From: CAYNUJ01 sp964621225
Lineage (GTDB): Bacteria > Bacteroidota > Ignavibacteria > Ignavibacteriales > Melioribacteraceae
Assembly: GCA_964621225.1 (NCBI GenBank)
Contig: CAZULK010000135.1
Location: 1 to 7,389, forward strand
Direction: 5' to 3'
Length of the DNA: 7,389 nucleotides
Under the pieces are notes generated by a model, which saw nothing but the letters and a program-made list of their open reading frames with translations, was not told the origin of the DNA and ran no database searches. Made by a program: the position numbers and the translations under genes. Position 1 is the stretch's first letter, and the number at the start of each line of letters is the position of its first letter. Of this stretch, positions 1 to 6,640 are shown piece after piece.

Positions 1-97
1 AAGGCGCTAAACAGATCTGTCTATATGTACTGCAAAATAAAATAGCAGAGCAGTTTACCGACTGAACCGAACAAAAAATATTATTTTAACTATATAC
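1..97. other. Upstream leader, possibly with the tail of a preceding gene
   Basis: This stretch precedes the sensor kinase and holds no complete gene. Two plus-strand frames are open from the window edge: one stops with TAG at 43-45 (ending in RSVYMYCKIK) and one stops with TGA at 63-65. Either could be the 3' end of an upstream gene, and the sequence alone does not decide. A perfect 10-bp palindrome, ACAGATCTGT, lies at 11-20. Positions 71-96 are very AT-rich. No Shine-Dalgarno-like purine run and no TAnnTTTG element typical of Bacteroidota promoters is visible before the kinase start, so no promoter is called. Confidence 0.4.
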
Positions 98-3000
98 ATG
101 AATTCTTATTCTGTGAAGAACAAAAACCCTATATGGACTTTGTTAATTTATTTTCTGCTTTATATAGCAAATTATTCTCAAAGCTATTATTATAATCTTA
201 AATTCGATATTGTAAACCAATCGGAAAATCTTTCACATAATTCTACCGTTGAAATAACTCAGGATGGCACGGGTTATTTATGGATATCTACGGTCGATGG
301 TTTGAATCGTTTCGATAAATACGAATGTAAAATTTACAGACATATCCCAAAGGACTCTACATCTTTAACCAGCAATAGAACCGGTGCATTATACTGCGAC
401 AGCCACAATAATTTATGGATCGGAACGGTGGGGGGCGGAGCAAACAGAATGAATTTGGTTACGGGAAGGATAGTTCATTTTATGAACATACCCGGTGACG
501 ATAATAGTATAAGCTCGAATTTTGTAACCGGATTTGTGGAAGATAACAAAGGCAATATATGGTGCAGTACAAAGAACGGATTAAACGTTTACAGTTACAG
601 AACAAATTCTTTTAAGAGGTTTTTACCCGGAAGTAAGAATTCTCCGGCTGGAAGGGAACTCTATTATCTGCTCAATGATAATGATGGCAGAATATGGATA
701 ACTTCAATAGACGGGGGGCTTTCTTGTTATGATCCCGGAACGGATAAATTCAAAAATTATTTACACAAACCGGAAGATCCTCAAAGCATTAGTACAAATA
801 ATTTAACAACACTGGCTTTCGATAAAAGCGGAAAGTTATGGATTGGAACATATGGCAGCGGAGTGAACATGTTCGACCCGGAGACGGAGACATTTACACA
901 TTTCAGGCATTCCTTTAAAAAGAATAGCATTCCTCACGATATAGTTTATGCGGTTTATGCAGACGAAAAGAACAACATGTGGATTGGAACCCGCGGCGGA
1001 TTAAGCATATACTTAAGGAACGAAAATAAATTTGTGAATTATCATTATGTCCCCGACAAATTAAACGGATTAAGCAGTGATAATATTTCCGGGTTTTTTA
1101 AAGACAGAAAAGGAAATTTGTGGATTTTAACCTACGGCGGAGGAATAGACCGGGTAATTAAACAGAAAATAGGTATTACACTTTACAGGTCGAAGCCCGG
1201 AAAAAATTCCCTTTCGAATAATTTTGTTACTTCTGCTGCGGAATATAAAGGCAATCTTGTAGTGGGTACGGTTGAAGGGATTAGCGTAATGAACATAACT
1301 ATGGGGAATTGGAAGAATATTTTTTACAATGCCAATAAAGTCAATTCATTAACTTCCAACAGCATCGGTGCGCTCACCACAGTAAGAAACAATTTATGGG
1401 TGGGAACACGAAACGACGGTATAAATGTTCTTAATGCCTCATTCGACGTAATAAAAAAATATAATACGAATAATTCCTCGCTTGAAGGAAAGGATGTAAT
1501 TAAATTTTACAAATATGATCAAGCCGTTTGGGTTTTGAGCGCAGATAAAGGCATATTCATTTACTATTTAATTCCGGGCAGATTCGGAGCTTTTCCGGGT
1601 AATAATACAATAGTCCAGAATGGGAAATTAAATTCGCCCAGAGCAATCTCTATAGACGAAAATTATATATGGGTTGGATATTATAAAAACGGATTGTGGG
1701 CTTTCGATAAAAGCAATTATAAAATTGTTAAAAGCATACACCCTTATTTAACAGATTTAGATAAGGCTACAATCTGGGATTTGTATGATAACGGAAAAAA
1801 AGAATTGTGGATTTGTACAGACGGCAAAGGGGTTTTCAAACTGAACACGATCACCTTTGAAATGAACAGCTATTCTACCAAAGACGGATTGGCAAACGAT
1901 GTTGTTTATGCAATTAAAGAAGATGATGAAGGAAATTATTGGTTCAGTACGAATAACGGAGTTTCTTGTTTTAACCCGGCAATAAATAAATTTACCAACT
2001 ATAATATAAGCGACGGTTTGCAAGGAAGTGAATTCAATTACGGCGCAGCATACAAAACCCAAAACGGAGAAATTATATTCGGTGGAGTTAACGGTTTAAA
2101 TGTTATTTCACCGGGAAAGATTAACTTTGATGAGCCTTCAAAAATAGTTATAACAAATGTGTTGGTTAACGATAAGAACTTAATTTCCGATTCGACGATA
2201 TCTTACAAAAGGCATTTATATCTGGACTATACAGCCAAGGTATTAACGTTCGAAATAAGTTCATTGAATTATTCATCTTCTAAAAAAGAGAACTATTATT
2301 ACATGCTTGACGGATTCGATGCGGGGTGGACAAACGCAAAGGGAAAGCATTCAATTACATATACCAATCTTGAGCATGGCGATTACATCTTAGTGCTAAA
2401 AGGAGAGACAAAGGGAGCAACTAAAAATCTCCCGATAACAAAGTTGTATATTACAGTTGTGCCTCCATTTTATATTACTTGGTGGTTTAGAACAATTTAT
2501 ATATTGTTTCTTCTTTCCCTCTTTGTATCGGCCATTAAATATTACTCGACGCGAAAACTAAAGAAGAGATTAATTTTGCTCGAAAAACAAAGAGCGGTTC
2601 AAAGCGAAAGGGAACGCATTTCAAGGGATTTACACGACAATATAGGTTCACGTTTAACTTTTATTATTAGTTCTTTCGATAACTTAATCTATTCCCGCAA
2701 TAGCAATGGAACAACAAAAAAAATAACACAACTGCGTAATTACAGCCGCAGCACTTTAAACGAATTGAGGAATACAGTATGGGCAATGAAAAGCGACGAA
2801 ACTTTACTCCGGGCTTTTGTCGTAAAAATAAGGGAAATGAAAAACCAACTGAATAATCATCTTGAAAACATTAAAATAGAAGTTAAAACCGTGGGAAAAA
2901 ATAATATAAAGTTAAATGCAGTGCAGAGCCTAAATATTTTCAGAATAATTGAAGAGGCTATTCAGAACAGCGTAAAATATTCCGGCGGCGATAAGATAAT

Positions 3001-3211
3001 AATAAAATTCAATATGTTTCCCGAAGGATTCGAATTAACGGTAAAGGACAACGGCTGCGGATACGATCCAAAGAAGATTAAAAGCGGCGAGGGCTTGCAC
3101 AATATGAAATTCCGGTGCGAGGAGGCGGGCGGAATATTCAAAATAAATACCGGTCAACGGGGAACTGAAATAAAGTGCCGGTTCACAATAAATAATACAA
3201 ATGCAGTATAG
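98..3211 (+). CDS. Two-propeller sensor histidine kinase, NarL-type (HisKA_3)
   Basis: This is an inner-membrane histidine kinase with a large periplasmic sensor. Residues 1-29 resemble a signal peptide (basic start, then a hydrophobic stretch around 12-24). Fourteen regulator-propeller repeats with LWIGT-x-GGL-like cores follow, starting near residues 59, 104, 152, 197, 245, 292, 339, 385, 431, 475, 522, 568, 612 and 656, which fits two seven-bladed propellers. A Y_Y_Y domain occupies about 715-787 and leads through a PPFYITWWFR junction into a membrane helix at about 794-816. The cytoplasmic part has a short coil, an H-box ISRDLHDNIG with phosphoacceptor His846, an N-box IEEAIQNSVKY (Asn957), a G1 box VKDNGCGYD (Asp984) and a GEGLHNM G2 region (997-1003). 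Unlike hybrid HTCS proteins it has no receiver or AraC domain; the partner is the regulator gene 50 bp downstream. The ligand is unknown; in characterised relatives this sensor type often reads glycans. ATG 98 is the first start after an in-frame stop at 38-40. Confidence 0.95.
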   Translation: MNSYSVKNKNPIWTLLIYFLLYIANYSQSYYYNLKFDIVNQSENLSHNSTVEITQDGTGYLWISTVDGLNRFDKYECKIYRHIPKDSTSLTSNRTGALYCDSHNNLWIGTVGGGANRMNLVTGRIVHFMNIPGDDNSISSNFVTGFVEDNKGNIWCSTKNGLNVYSYRTNSFKRFLPGSKNSPAGRELYYLLNDNDGRIWITSIDGGLSCYDPGTDKFKNYLHKPEDPQSISTNNLTTLAFDKSGKLWIGTYGSGVNMFDPETETFTHFRHSFKKNSIPHDIVYAVYADEKNNMWIGTRGGLSIYLRNENKFVNYHYVPDKLNGLSSDNISGFFKDRKGNLWILTYGGGIDRVIKQKIGITLYRSKPGKNSLSNNFVTSAAEYKGNLVVGTVEGISVMNITMGNWKNIFYNANKVNSLTSNSIGALTTVRNNLWVGTRNDGINVLNASFDVIKKYNTNNSSLEGKDVIKFYKYDQAVWVLSADKGIFIYYLIPGRFGAFPGNNTIVQNGKLNSPRAISIDENYIWVGYYKNGLWAFDKSNYKIVKSIHPYLTDLDKATIWDLYDNGKKELWICTDGKGVFKLNTITFEMNSYSTKDGLANDVVYAIKEDDEGNYWFSTNNGVSCFNPAINKFTNYNISDGLQGSEFNYGAAYKTQNGEIIFGGVNGLNVISPGKINFDEPSKIVITNVLVNDKNLISDSTISYKRHLYLDYTAKVLTFEISSLNYSSSKKENYYYMLDGFDAGWTNAKGKHSITYTNLEHGDYILVLKGETKGATKNLPITKLYITVVPPFYITWWFRTIYILFLLSLFVSAIKYYSTRKLKKRLILLEKQRAVQSERERISRDLHDNIGSRLTFIISSFDNLIYSRNSNGTTKKITQLRNYSRSTLNELRNTVWAMKSDETLLRAFVVKIREMKNQLNNHLENIKIEVKTVGKNNIKLNAVQSLNIFRIIEEAIQNSVKYSGGDKIIIKFNMFPEGFELTVKDNGCGYDPKKIKSGEGLHNMKFRCEEAGGIFKINTGQRGTEIKCRFTINNTNAV

Positions 3212-3252
3212 TAAATCTTTTATTTAAGTGGTATTTTTCTCCACACTACATC

Positions 3253-3256
3253 GGAG
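3253..3256 (+). promoter_or_regulatory. Ribosome binding site deciding the regulator start
   Basis: GGAG at 3253-3256 lies five bases before ATG 3262. A longer reading from GTG 3256 would overlap this GGAG and have no binding site at a normal distance, so ATG 3262 is preferred. The protein then begins MSKIKVAIAEDN, the usual spacing from start to the acidic pocket in receiver domains. Confidence 0.75.
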
Positions 3257-3261
3257 TGAAA

Positions 3262-3918
3262 ATGAGTAAAATAAAAGTAGCAATTGCCGAAGACAACGAT
3301 AATCTCGCTCAATCGATTAAAGAAAAAATAGAACTAATTGACGGCGATTTGGAATTTGTTTTTAGGGCGTGCAACGGGGTGGATTTGATGAGAAAGTTGA
3401 ACGAAAATCACGCCGTAGATACAATTTTAATGGATATACAAATGCCCGAACTCGACGGAATTGAAGCGACCGAAATGGTAAAGAAAAAATATCCCGGTAT
3501 TAAAATTATTATGCTTACAGTATTCGACGACGACGATAAAATATTCAGGTCTATACTCGCCGGGGCAAACGGATATCTATTAAAGGATGAACCGCCGGAT
3601 AAAATATTGGAGAGCATTCACATAATTTACGATGGGGGTGCCCCGATGACGGCATCTATAGCCGCCAAATCACTCGAACTGCTTAGGAATCCCGAGAGGG
3701 TGGAAATTAAAAAGGAAGAAAAATCATATGCTTTGTCGGCAAGGGAAACCGAGGTTCTGGAGCACTTGAGTACGGGACTAAACTATAACGAAATTGCAGA
3801 GGCGCTCTTTATCTCGCCCCAGACGGTTAGAAAACATATTCAAAACATTTACGAAAAACTTCAAGTGCATAACAAAGTAAGTGCAATTCGCAAGGCGATA
3901 AACAATAAACTAATTTAA
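3262..3918 (+). CDS. NarL/FixJ-family response regulator with LuxR-type HTH
   Basis: This is a 218-residue cytoplasmic transcription regulator. The receiver domain covers about residues 3-120, with acidic pocket residues Glu10 and Asp11, phosphoacceptor Asp58 in LMDIQMPELDG, switch Thr86 in IMLTVFD and conserved Lys108 in GYLLKDE. A linker with GGAPMTASIA (125-134), common in Bacteroidota-type members, leads to a LuxR-type helix-turn-helix at about 157-215 (LSARETEVL, then YNEIAEALFISPQTVRKHI). All key residues are intact, so it should accept phosphate from the HisKA_3 kinase 50 bp upstream; HisKA_3 kinases typically pair with this regulator class, and the two are probably co-transcribed. Targets are not shown by the sequence. 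The exported-protein operon that starts 183 bp downstream is the nearest candidate, and this is inference. The start is set by the ribosome binding site at 3253-3256. Confidence 0.95.
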   Translation: MSKIKVAIAEDNDNLAQSIKEKIELIDGDLEFVFRACNGVDLMRKLNENHAVDTILMDIQMPELDGIEATEMVKKKYPGIKIIMLTVFDDDDKIFRSILAGANGYLLKDEPPDKILESIHIIYDGGAPMTASIAAKSLELLRNPERVEIKKEEKSYALSARETEVLEHLSTGLNYNEIAEALFISPQTVRKHIQNIYEKLQVHNKVSAIRKAINNKLI

Positions 3919-3947
3919 GCAACTTCTAATTTATAAGGATTTAACAC

Positions 3948-3963
3948 GCAATAAATTTACTGC
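3948..3963. promoter_or_regulatory. Imperfect 16-bp palindrome, candidate operator
   Basis: GCAATAAATTTACTGC is a 16-bp dyad in which seven of eight base pairs match; the only mismatch is the 3951/3960 pair. It lies 30 bp after the regulator stop and ten bp before the promoter candidate at 3973-4003, a position that suits a dimeric DNA-binding protein. The AT-rich centre raises the chance of a random match. No second copy is seen in the window, so binding by the neighbouring regulator is only a guess. Confidence 0.2.
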
Positions 3964-3972
3964 ATTTGCGGT

Positions 3973-4003
3973 ATTGTCCGTTTCCTTCCCCATTTTTAGT
4001 TTG
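3973..4003 (+). promoter_or_regulatory. Candidate Bacteroidota-type promoter before the export operon
   Basis: ATTG at 3973-3976 and TTAGTTTG at 3996-4003 are separated by 19 bp. The known Bacteroidota consensus is TTTG, 19-21 bp, TAnnTTTG, so this matches three of four positions at the -33 element and five of six fixed positions at the -7 element with correct spacing. It would start transcription around 4010 and give the propeller operon its own message. The match is imperfect and AT-rich DNA yields such hits by chance. Confidence 0.3.
3981..3990 (+). promoter_or_regulatory. Pyrimidine tract complementary to the downstream ribosome binding site, copy 1
   Basis: TTTCCTTCCC can pair with GGGAAGGAGA at 4090-4099, the ribosome binding site of the secreted propeller gene: eight Watson-Crick pairs in a row, then one G-U and one A-U pair. 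It lies inside the spacer of the promoter candidate, so it would be present only in transcripts that start further upstream, for example read-through from the regulator gene. Confidence 0.3.
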
Positions 4004-4021
4004 CAGCAGATTAAATGATAA

Positions 4022-4030
4022 TTTCCTTCC
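4022..4030 (+). promoter_or_regulatory. Pyrimidine tract complementary to the downstream ribosome binding site, copy 2
   Basis: TTTCCTTCC repeats the tract at 3981-3989 exactly, 41 bp further on. It can pair with GGAAGGAGA at 4091-4099 (one G-U pair) and the flanking A4021 extends the helix to T4100. A perfect 10-bp palindrome, GAAAGCTTTC, follows directly at 4031-4040. The two tracts would compete for the same ribosome binding site. Whether they do so in the cell is not shown. Confidence 0.3.
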
Positions 4031-4090
4031 GAAAGCTTTCCATACAGAGATCACTTAATCTTTTAATAAAACGGTATTAAAAAATAAATG

Positions 4091-4099
4091 GGAAGGAGA
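4091..4099 (+). promoter_or_regulatory. Strong ribosome binding site of the secreted propeller gene
   Basis: GGAAGGAGA contains a near-complete Shine-Dalgarno core (AAGGAG at 4093-4098) three bases before ATG 4102. It is much stronger than anything before the kinase gene and supports this start. Confidence 0.7.
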
Positions 4100-4101
4100 T
4101 C

Positions 4102-6168
4102 ATGAAACAATTAGTCACAACTGTTTTTTTGTTACTGTTAATTTACTCAATACAATCAACGGCACAATGGGTTCAAACCAACGGCCCCCAAGGGGGAACG
4201 GTTTATTCGTTGGCGATACAGGATAGTGTAATATTTGCGGGAACAAACGGAGGAGTGTTCGTTTCGAAAAATTACGGCGAGAATTGGAAGGCGGTTCATT
4301 CCGGGATGAAATATAAAGAAATTTATTCGCTGGCATTTTTAGGAAACCGTATTTTCGCCGGTACGAAAAACGGACTCTATACATCCGAAGACTACGGCGA
4401 AACTTGGATAAAGGCGGGCTTATCGGGTAAACGTATTGCCTTAATTAAAGTTATCGATTCGAAGATATTAGTTGTAACGGACGGATTTTACATATCCAGC
4501 GATAGCGGCGCCACGTGGAATAATGTTGACCAAAACATTATTGCTTTAAGTTATGTGGACGACATAGCGGCAGACGGAAATAATATTTATGCTGCAACAG
4601 CCGGAGCGGGAATATATTTTACTTCCGATTTCGGTGCCACGTGGACGGAGATAAACAACGGACTGAGTAATATAACGGTAACATCGATAGCTGTTTTCGG
4701 TAACCATATTTTTGCCGGAACCCAAGGCGGGGGAGTTTTTGTTTCAGAGGACAATGGAAACAATTGGGTGCAATCGAATAACGGTATGAACGATCACTCC
4801 GTTAGATGTCTTTGCTCCGACAACAACTTTGTTTATGCATTTTCCGGCCCGGCCGTTTATGTTTCAGGGGATTACGGCGCAAATTGGACGAGCGTTAACA
4901 ACGCATTCTTCAGAAATGAAAATGAAATTAACTCGTCAGTTGTATCGGGCAATTCAATATTCGCGGCAACTAACGGCGGGGGTGTTTATAAATCTACCGA
5001 CAGCGGAGAGAACTGGACACCGTTAAATACTGGTTTGGCAAACACCAACGTGCAAGATCTGATTGCCGTAAACGGAAAAATTCTTTCGGCTACTTGGCTT
5101 AACGGAGTATTTGTTTCGGAAGACAATGGCATTAACTGGAACCAAACTCAAATGTATAGCACTCGTTGTGTTTCTCTTGTTGCTATTGGAGAAACCATTT
5201 TCGGTGCTTTCAACAATTACATCTTTAGCACAACGGATTACGGAACTTCGTGGAGCATGAAATCAAATGGGCTGCCTAACAGCGAATTAAAAAATTTAGC
5301 TTCTTCTGATAATGGCGATTTATATGCTGCCACATGGGTTGGCATTTTCTATTCATCCGACAATGGAGATAACTGGGCAAAAATAAGCGAGGGGCTGTCG
5401 TATCCGTATGTGAATGTTTTAGCCGTTAATGGCACCGAAATATTTGCGGGAACAGATGGAATGGGTGTTTTTTATTCTCCGGATAATGGTCAATCTTGGA
5501 ATGAGGTCAATCAAGGCATAGGAGATAAAACAATACATGCACTGTTATATAGCGGGCAGGATCTTTTTGCCGGCACCAATGGAGGAATCTTTTACTCATC
5601 CGATAAGGGACAGAATTGGACTGCGGTTAATAACGGTGTAACGGCATACGAAATTTTATCTTTCGCAGAAAGCAACGGTAATTTATTCGCCGGAACTAAA
5701 AACGGAGGAATTATTTATTCGAAAGATAAAGGCGCCAATTGGTCGGATGTAAGCAACGGAATTTATTACGATTATATAAATACTATTTTACTAACCGACA
5801 CAGACATTTTTGTGGGCACTAACGCCGGTGGGGTTCTTAAAAGATCCATTGATGACATTGTTACGTCAGTTAAAAACACAAATAAAGATATGCCGGAAAA
5901 ATTCTTTCTCAGCCAAAACTATCCCAATCCATTTAATCCCACAACGATAATCGAATATACAATTCCCGAAAATCTTTCGGGAGAAATGGTTGTTCTCGAA
6001 GTATATGATTATCTCGGCAGGTTAGTAACTACACTTGTAAATAAAGAACAACCGGCGGGAAATTATAAGGTGCAGTTCAAGCCGGAAGGACTTGCCTCGG
6101 GAATTTACTATTATAGACTAAGTGCCGGTAATAAGATAGAGACTAATAAAATGGTATTAATCAAATAA
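4102..6168 (+). CDS. Secreted 14-blade Asp-box propeller with T9SS type A sorting domain
   Basis: This is a 688-residue exported protein. Residues 1-21 form a clear signal peptide (hydrophobic TTVFLLLLIYSI, cleavage probably after STA at 19-21). The body is a regular array of about 40-residue repeats, each with an IFAGT-like strand; the cores start near 44, 84, 122, 162, 203, 243, 286, 327, 366, 407, 447, 488, 528 and 569. Thirteen carry an Asp-box-like turn of the form SxDxGxxW (for example 55-62, 215-222, 418-425, 540-547); the fourteenth lacks it. This fits two seven-bladed or one large sortilin/YCF48-like propeller. Residues 600-688 are a T9SS type A sorting domain, beginning FFLSQNYPNPFNPTT and ending NKMVLIK, which directs passage across the outer membrane and either release or surface attachment. 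No catalytic motif is seen, so a binding or scaffold role is inferred. The next gene starts 12 bp downstream, pointing to one operon. Confidence 0.93.
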   Translation: MKQLVTTVFLLLLIYSIQSTAQWVQTNGPQGGTVYSLAIQDSVIFAGTNGGVFVSKNYGENWKAVHSGMKYKEIYSLAFLGNRIFAGTKNGLYTSEDYGETWIKAGLSGKRIALIKVIDSKILVVTDGFYISSDSGATWNNVDQNIIALSYVDDIAADGNNIYAATAGAGIYFTSDFGATWTEINNGLSNITVTSIAVFGNHIFAGTQGGGVFVSEDNGNNWVQSNNGMNDHSVRCLCSDNNFVYAFSGPAVYVSGDYGANWTSVNNAFFRNENEINSSVVSGNSIFAATNGGGVYKSTDSGENWTPLNTGLANTNVQDLIAVNGKILSATWLNGVFVSEDNGINWNQTQMYSTRCVSLVAIGETIFGAFNNYIFSTTDYGTSWSMKSNGLPNSELKNLASSDNGDLYAATWVGIFYSSDNGDNWAKISEGLSYPYVNVLAVNGTEIFAGTDGMGVFYSPDNGQSWNEVNQGIGDKTIHALLYSGQDLFAGTNGGIFYSSDKGQNWTAVNNGVTAYEILSFAESNGNLFAGTKNGGIIYSKDKGANWSDVSNGIYYDYINTILLTDTDIFVGTNAGGVLKRSIDDIVTSVKNTNKDMPEKFFLSQNYPNPFNPTTIIEYTIPENLSGEMVVLEVYDYLGRLVTTLVNKEQPAGNYKVQFKPEGLASGIYYYRLSAGNKIETNKMVLIK

Positions 6169-6180
6169 AAAGGAAAAGTT

Positions 6181-6609
6181 ATGAAAAGAGCAAAAAACAT
6201 ATCGGGAATAATTTTTTTCGCTATCGCATTAATGTTTATTATTAATGGTTGCAGCAAATCGGATAGCAATCCGGCTTCGAGCGACGACGGCTCAAGCGGA
6301 GGAGGAAGCGGTTCTAATCAAATTGCTATAACGGTTGGAAGCGGAACCCAGCCGACATATACTTGGAGCGGAGGCAAAGTATTTTCCGTAAGCGTAGTAA
6401 GAACTTCCGATCCAAATACAGTAATATGGGGAATAGCTTCTCCGGGTGTGGATGGAATCGATTCGCCCGTCACCCATGGTTCGGGCGCCAATATGACAAC
6501 AATATTCGAGACGGCCGCGACGGAAAAGACACTTACCGCCGGTGTTTCTTACAGGGTTACCGTTTCCCGAACAGATAAGACAACGGGTTGGAAAGACTTT
6601 ACGCCATAA
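6181..6609 (+). CDS. Small lipoprotein with one beta-rich domain
   Basis: This 142-residue protein has a lipoprotein signal: a basic start, a hydrophobic core (about 9-21) and a lipobox INGC with lipidated Cys24. A Ser/Gly/Asp-rich flexible linker follows (about 25-46, including GSSGGGSGS). The remainder (47-142) is a single compact domain rich in alternating polar and hydrophobic residues, with features TYTWSGG, VIWGIASPG, SPVTHG and YRVTVSRTD that suggest an immunoglobulin- or fibronectin-like beta sandwich. I recognise this only as a type seen at the ends of Bacteroidota-like lipoproteins and cannot name a family. No enzyme motif is visible. It lies 12 bp after the propeller gene, with a ribosome binding site AAAGGAAAAG before ATG 6181, so the two are almost certainly co-transcribed. 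It may act as a membrane-anchored partner of the propeller protein; that is inference. Confidence 0.85.
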   Translation: MKRAKNISGIIFFAIALMFIINGCSKSDSNPASSDDGSSGGGSGSNQIAITVGSGTQPTYTWSGGKVFSVSVVRTSDPNTVIWGIASPGVDGIDSPVTHGSGANMTTIFETAATEKTLTAGVSYRVTVSRTDKTTGWKDFTP

Positions 6610-6626
6610 AGGTGGATTAACAAAAC

Positions 6627-6632
6627 AAGGAG
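6627..6632 (+). promoter_or_regulatory. Ribosome binding site of the second lipoprotein gene
   Basis: AAGGAG lies eight bases before ATG 6641, an ideal spacing. It fixes the start at 6641 and gives a protein whose lipobox falls at the expected distance from the N-terminus. Confidence 0.75.
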
Positions 6633-6640
6633 AATAAATT

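Noticed and set aside
54..84. Sigma-70-like promoter TTTACC and TATTAT before the kinase
   Set aside because: The spacing is 19 bp and the first element is a poor match; in AT-rich DNA such pairs are expected by chance and this organism group uses a different consensus.
1757..2062. A 101-codon minus-strand open frame inside the kinase gene
   Set aside because: It is fully overlapped by the clearly coding propeller region on the plus strand, has no ribosome binding site of note and its product shows no recognisable features.
3526..3540. Run of four aspartates in the response regulator
   Set aside because: FDDDDKIF after the switch threonine is a normal sequence in this receiver subfamily and not an unusual acidic insertion.
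3928..3957. Inverted repeat AATTTAT/ATAAATT after the regulator stop as a terminator
   Set aside because: The seven-base stem is entirely A/T with a 16-base loop and no T run, so it would be too weak to act as an intrinsic terminator.
4829..5026. A 65-codon plus-strand open frame inside the secreted propeller gene
   Set aside because: It is in a different frame within the regular Asp-box repeat array, which continues without a break in the main frame; it is a shadow frame.
4165..5856. Repeats of the secreted propeller as a possible DNA-level tandem repeat or unstable locus
   Set aside because: The 40-residue units are diverged at the nucleotide level and keep only structural motifs, so they reflect protein fold repetition rather than recent tandem duplication.
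6292..6578. Overlapping open frames on both strands inside the small lipoprotein gene
   Set aside because: The lipoprotein frame has a lipobox, a ribosome binding site and operon context; the others have none and arise from the Gly/Ser-rich coding sequence.
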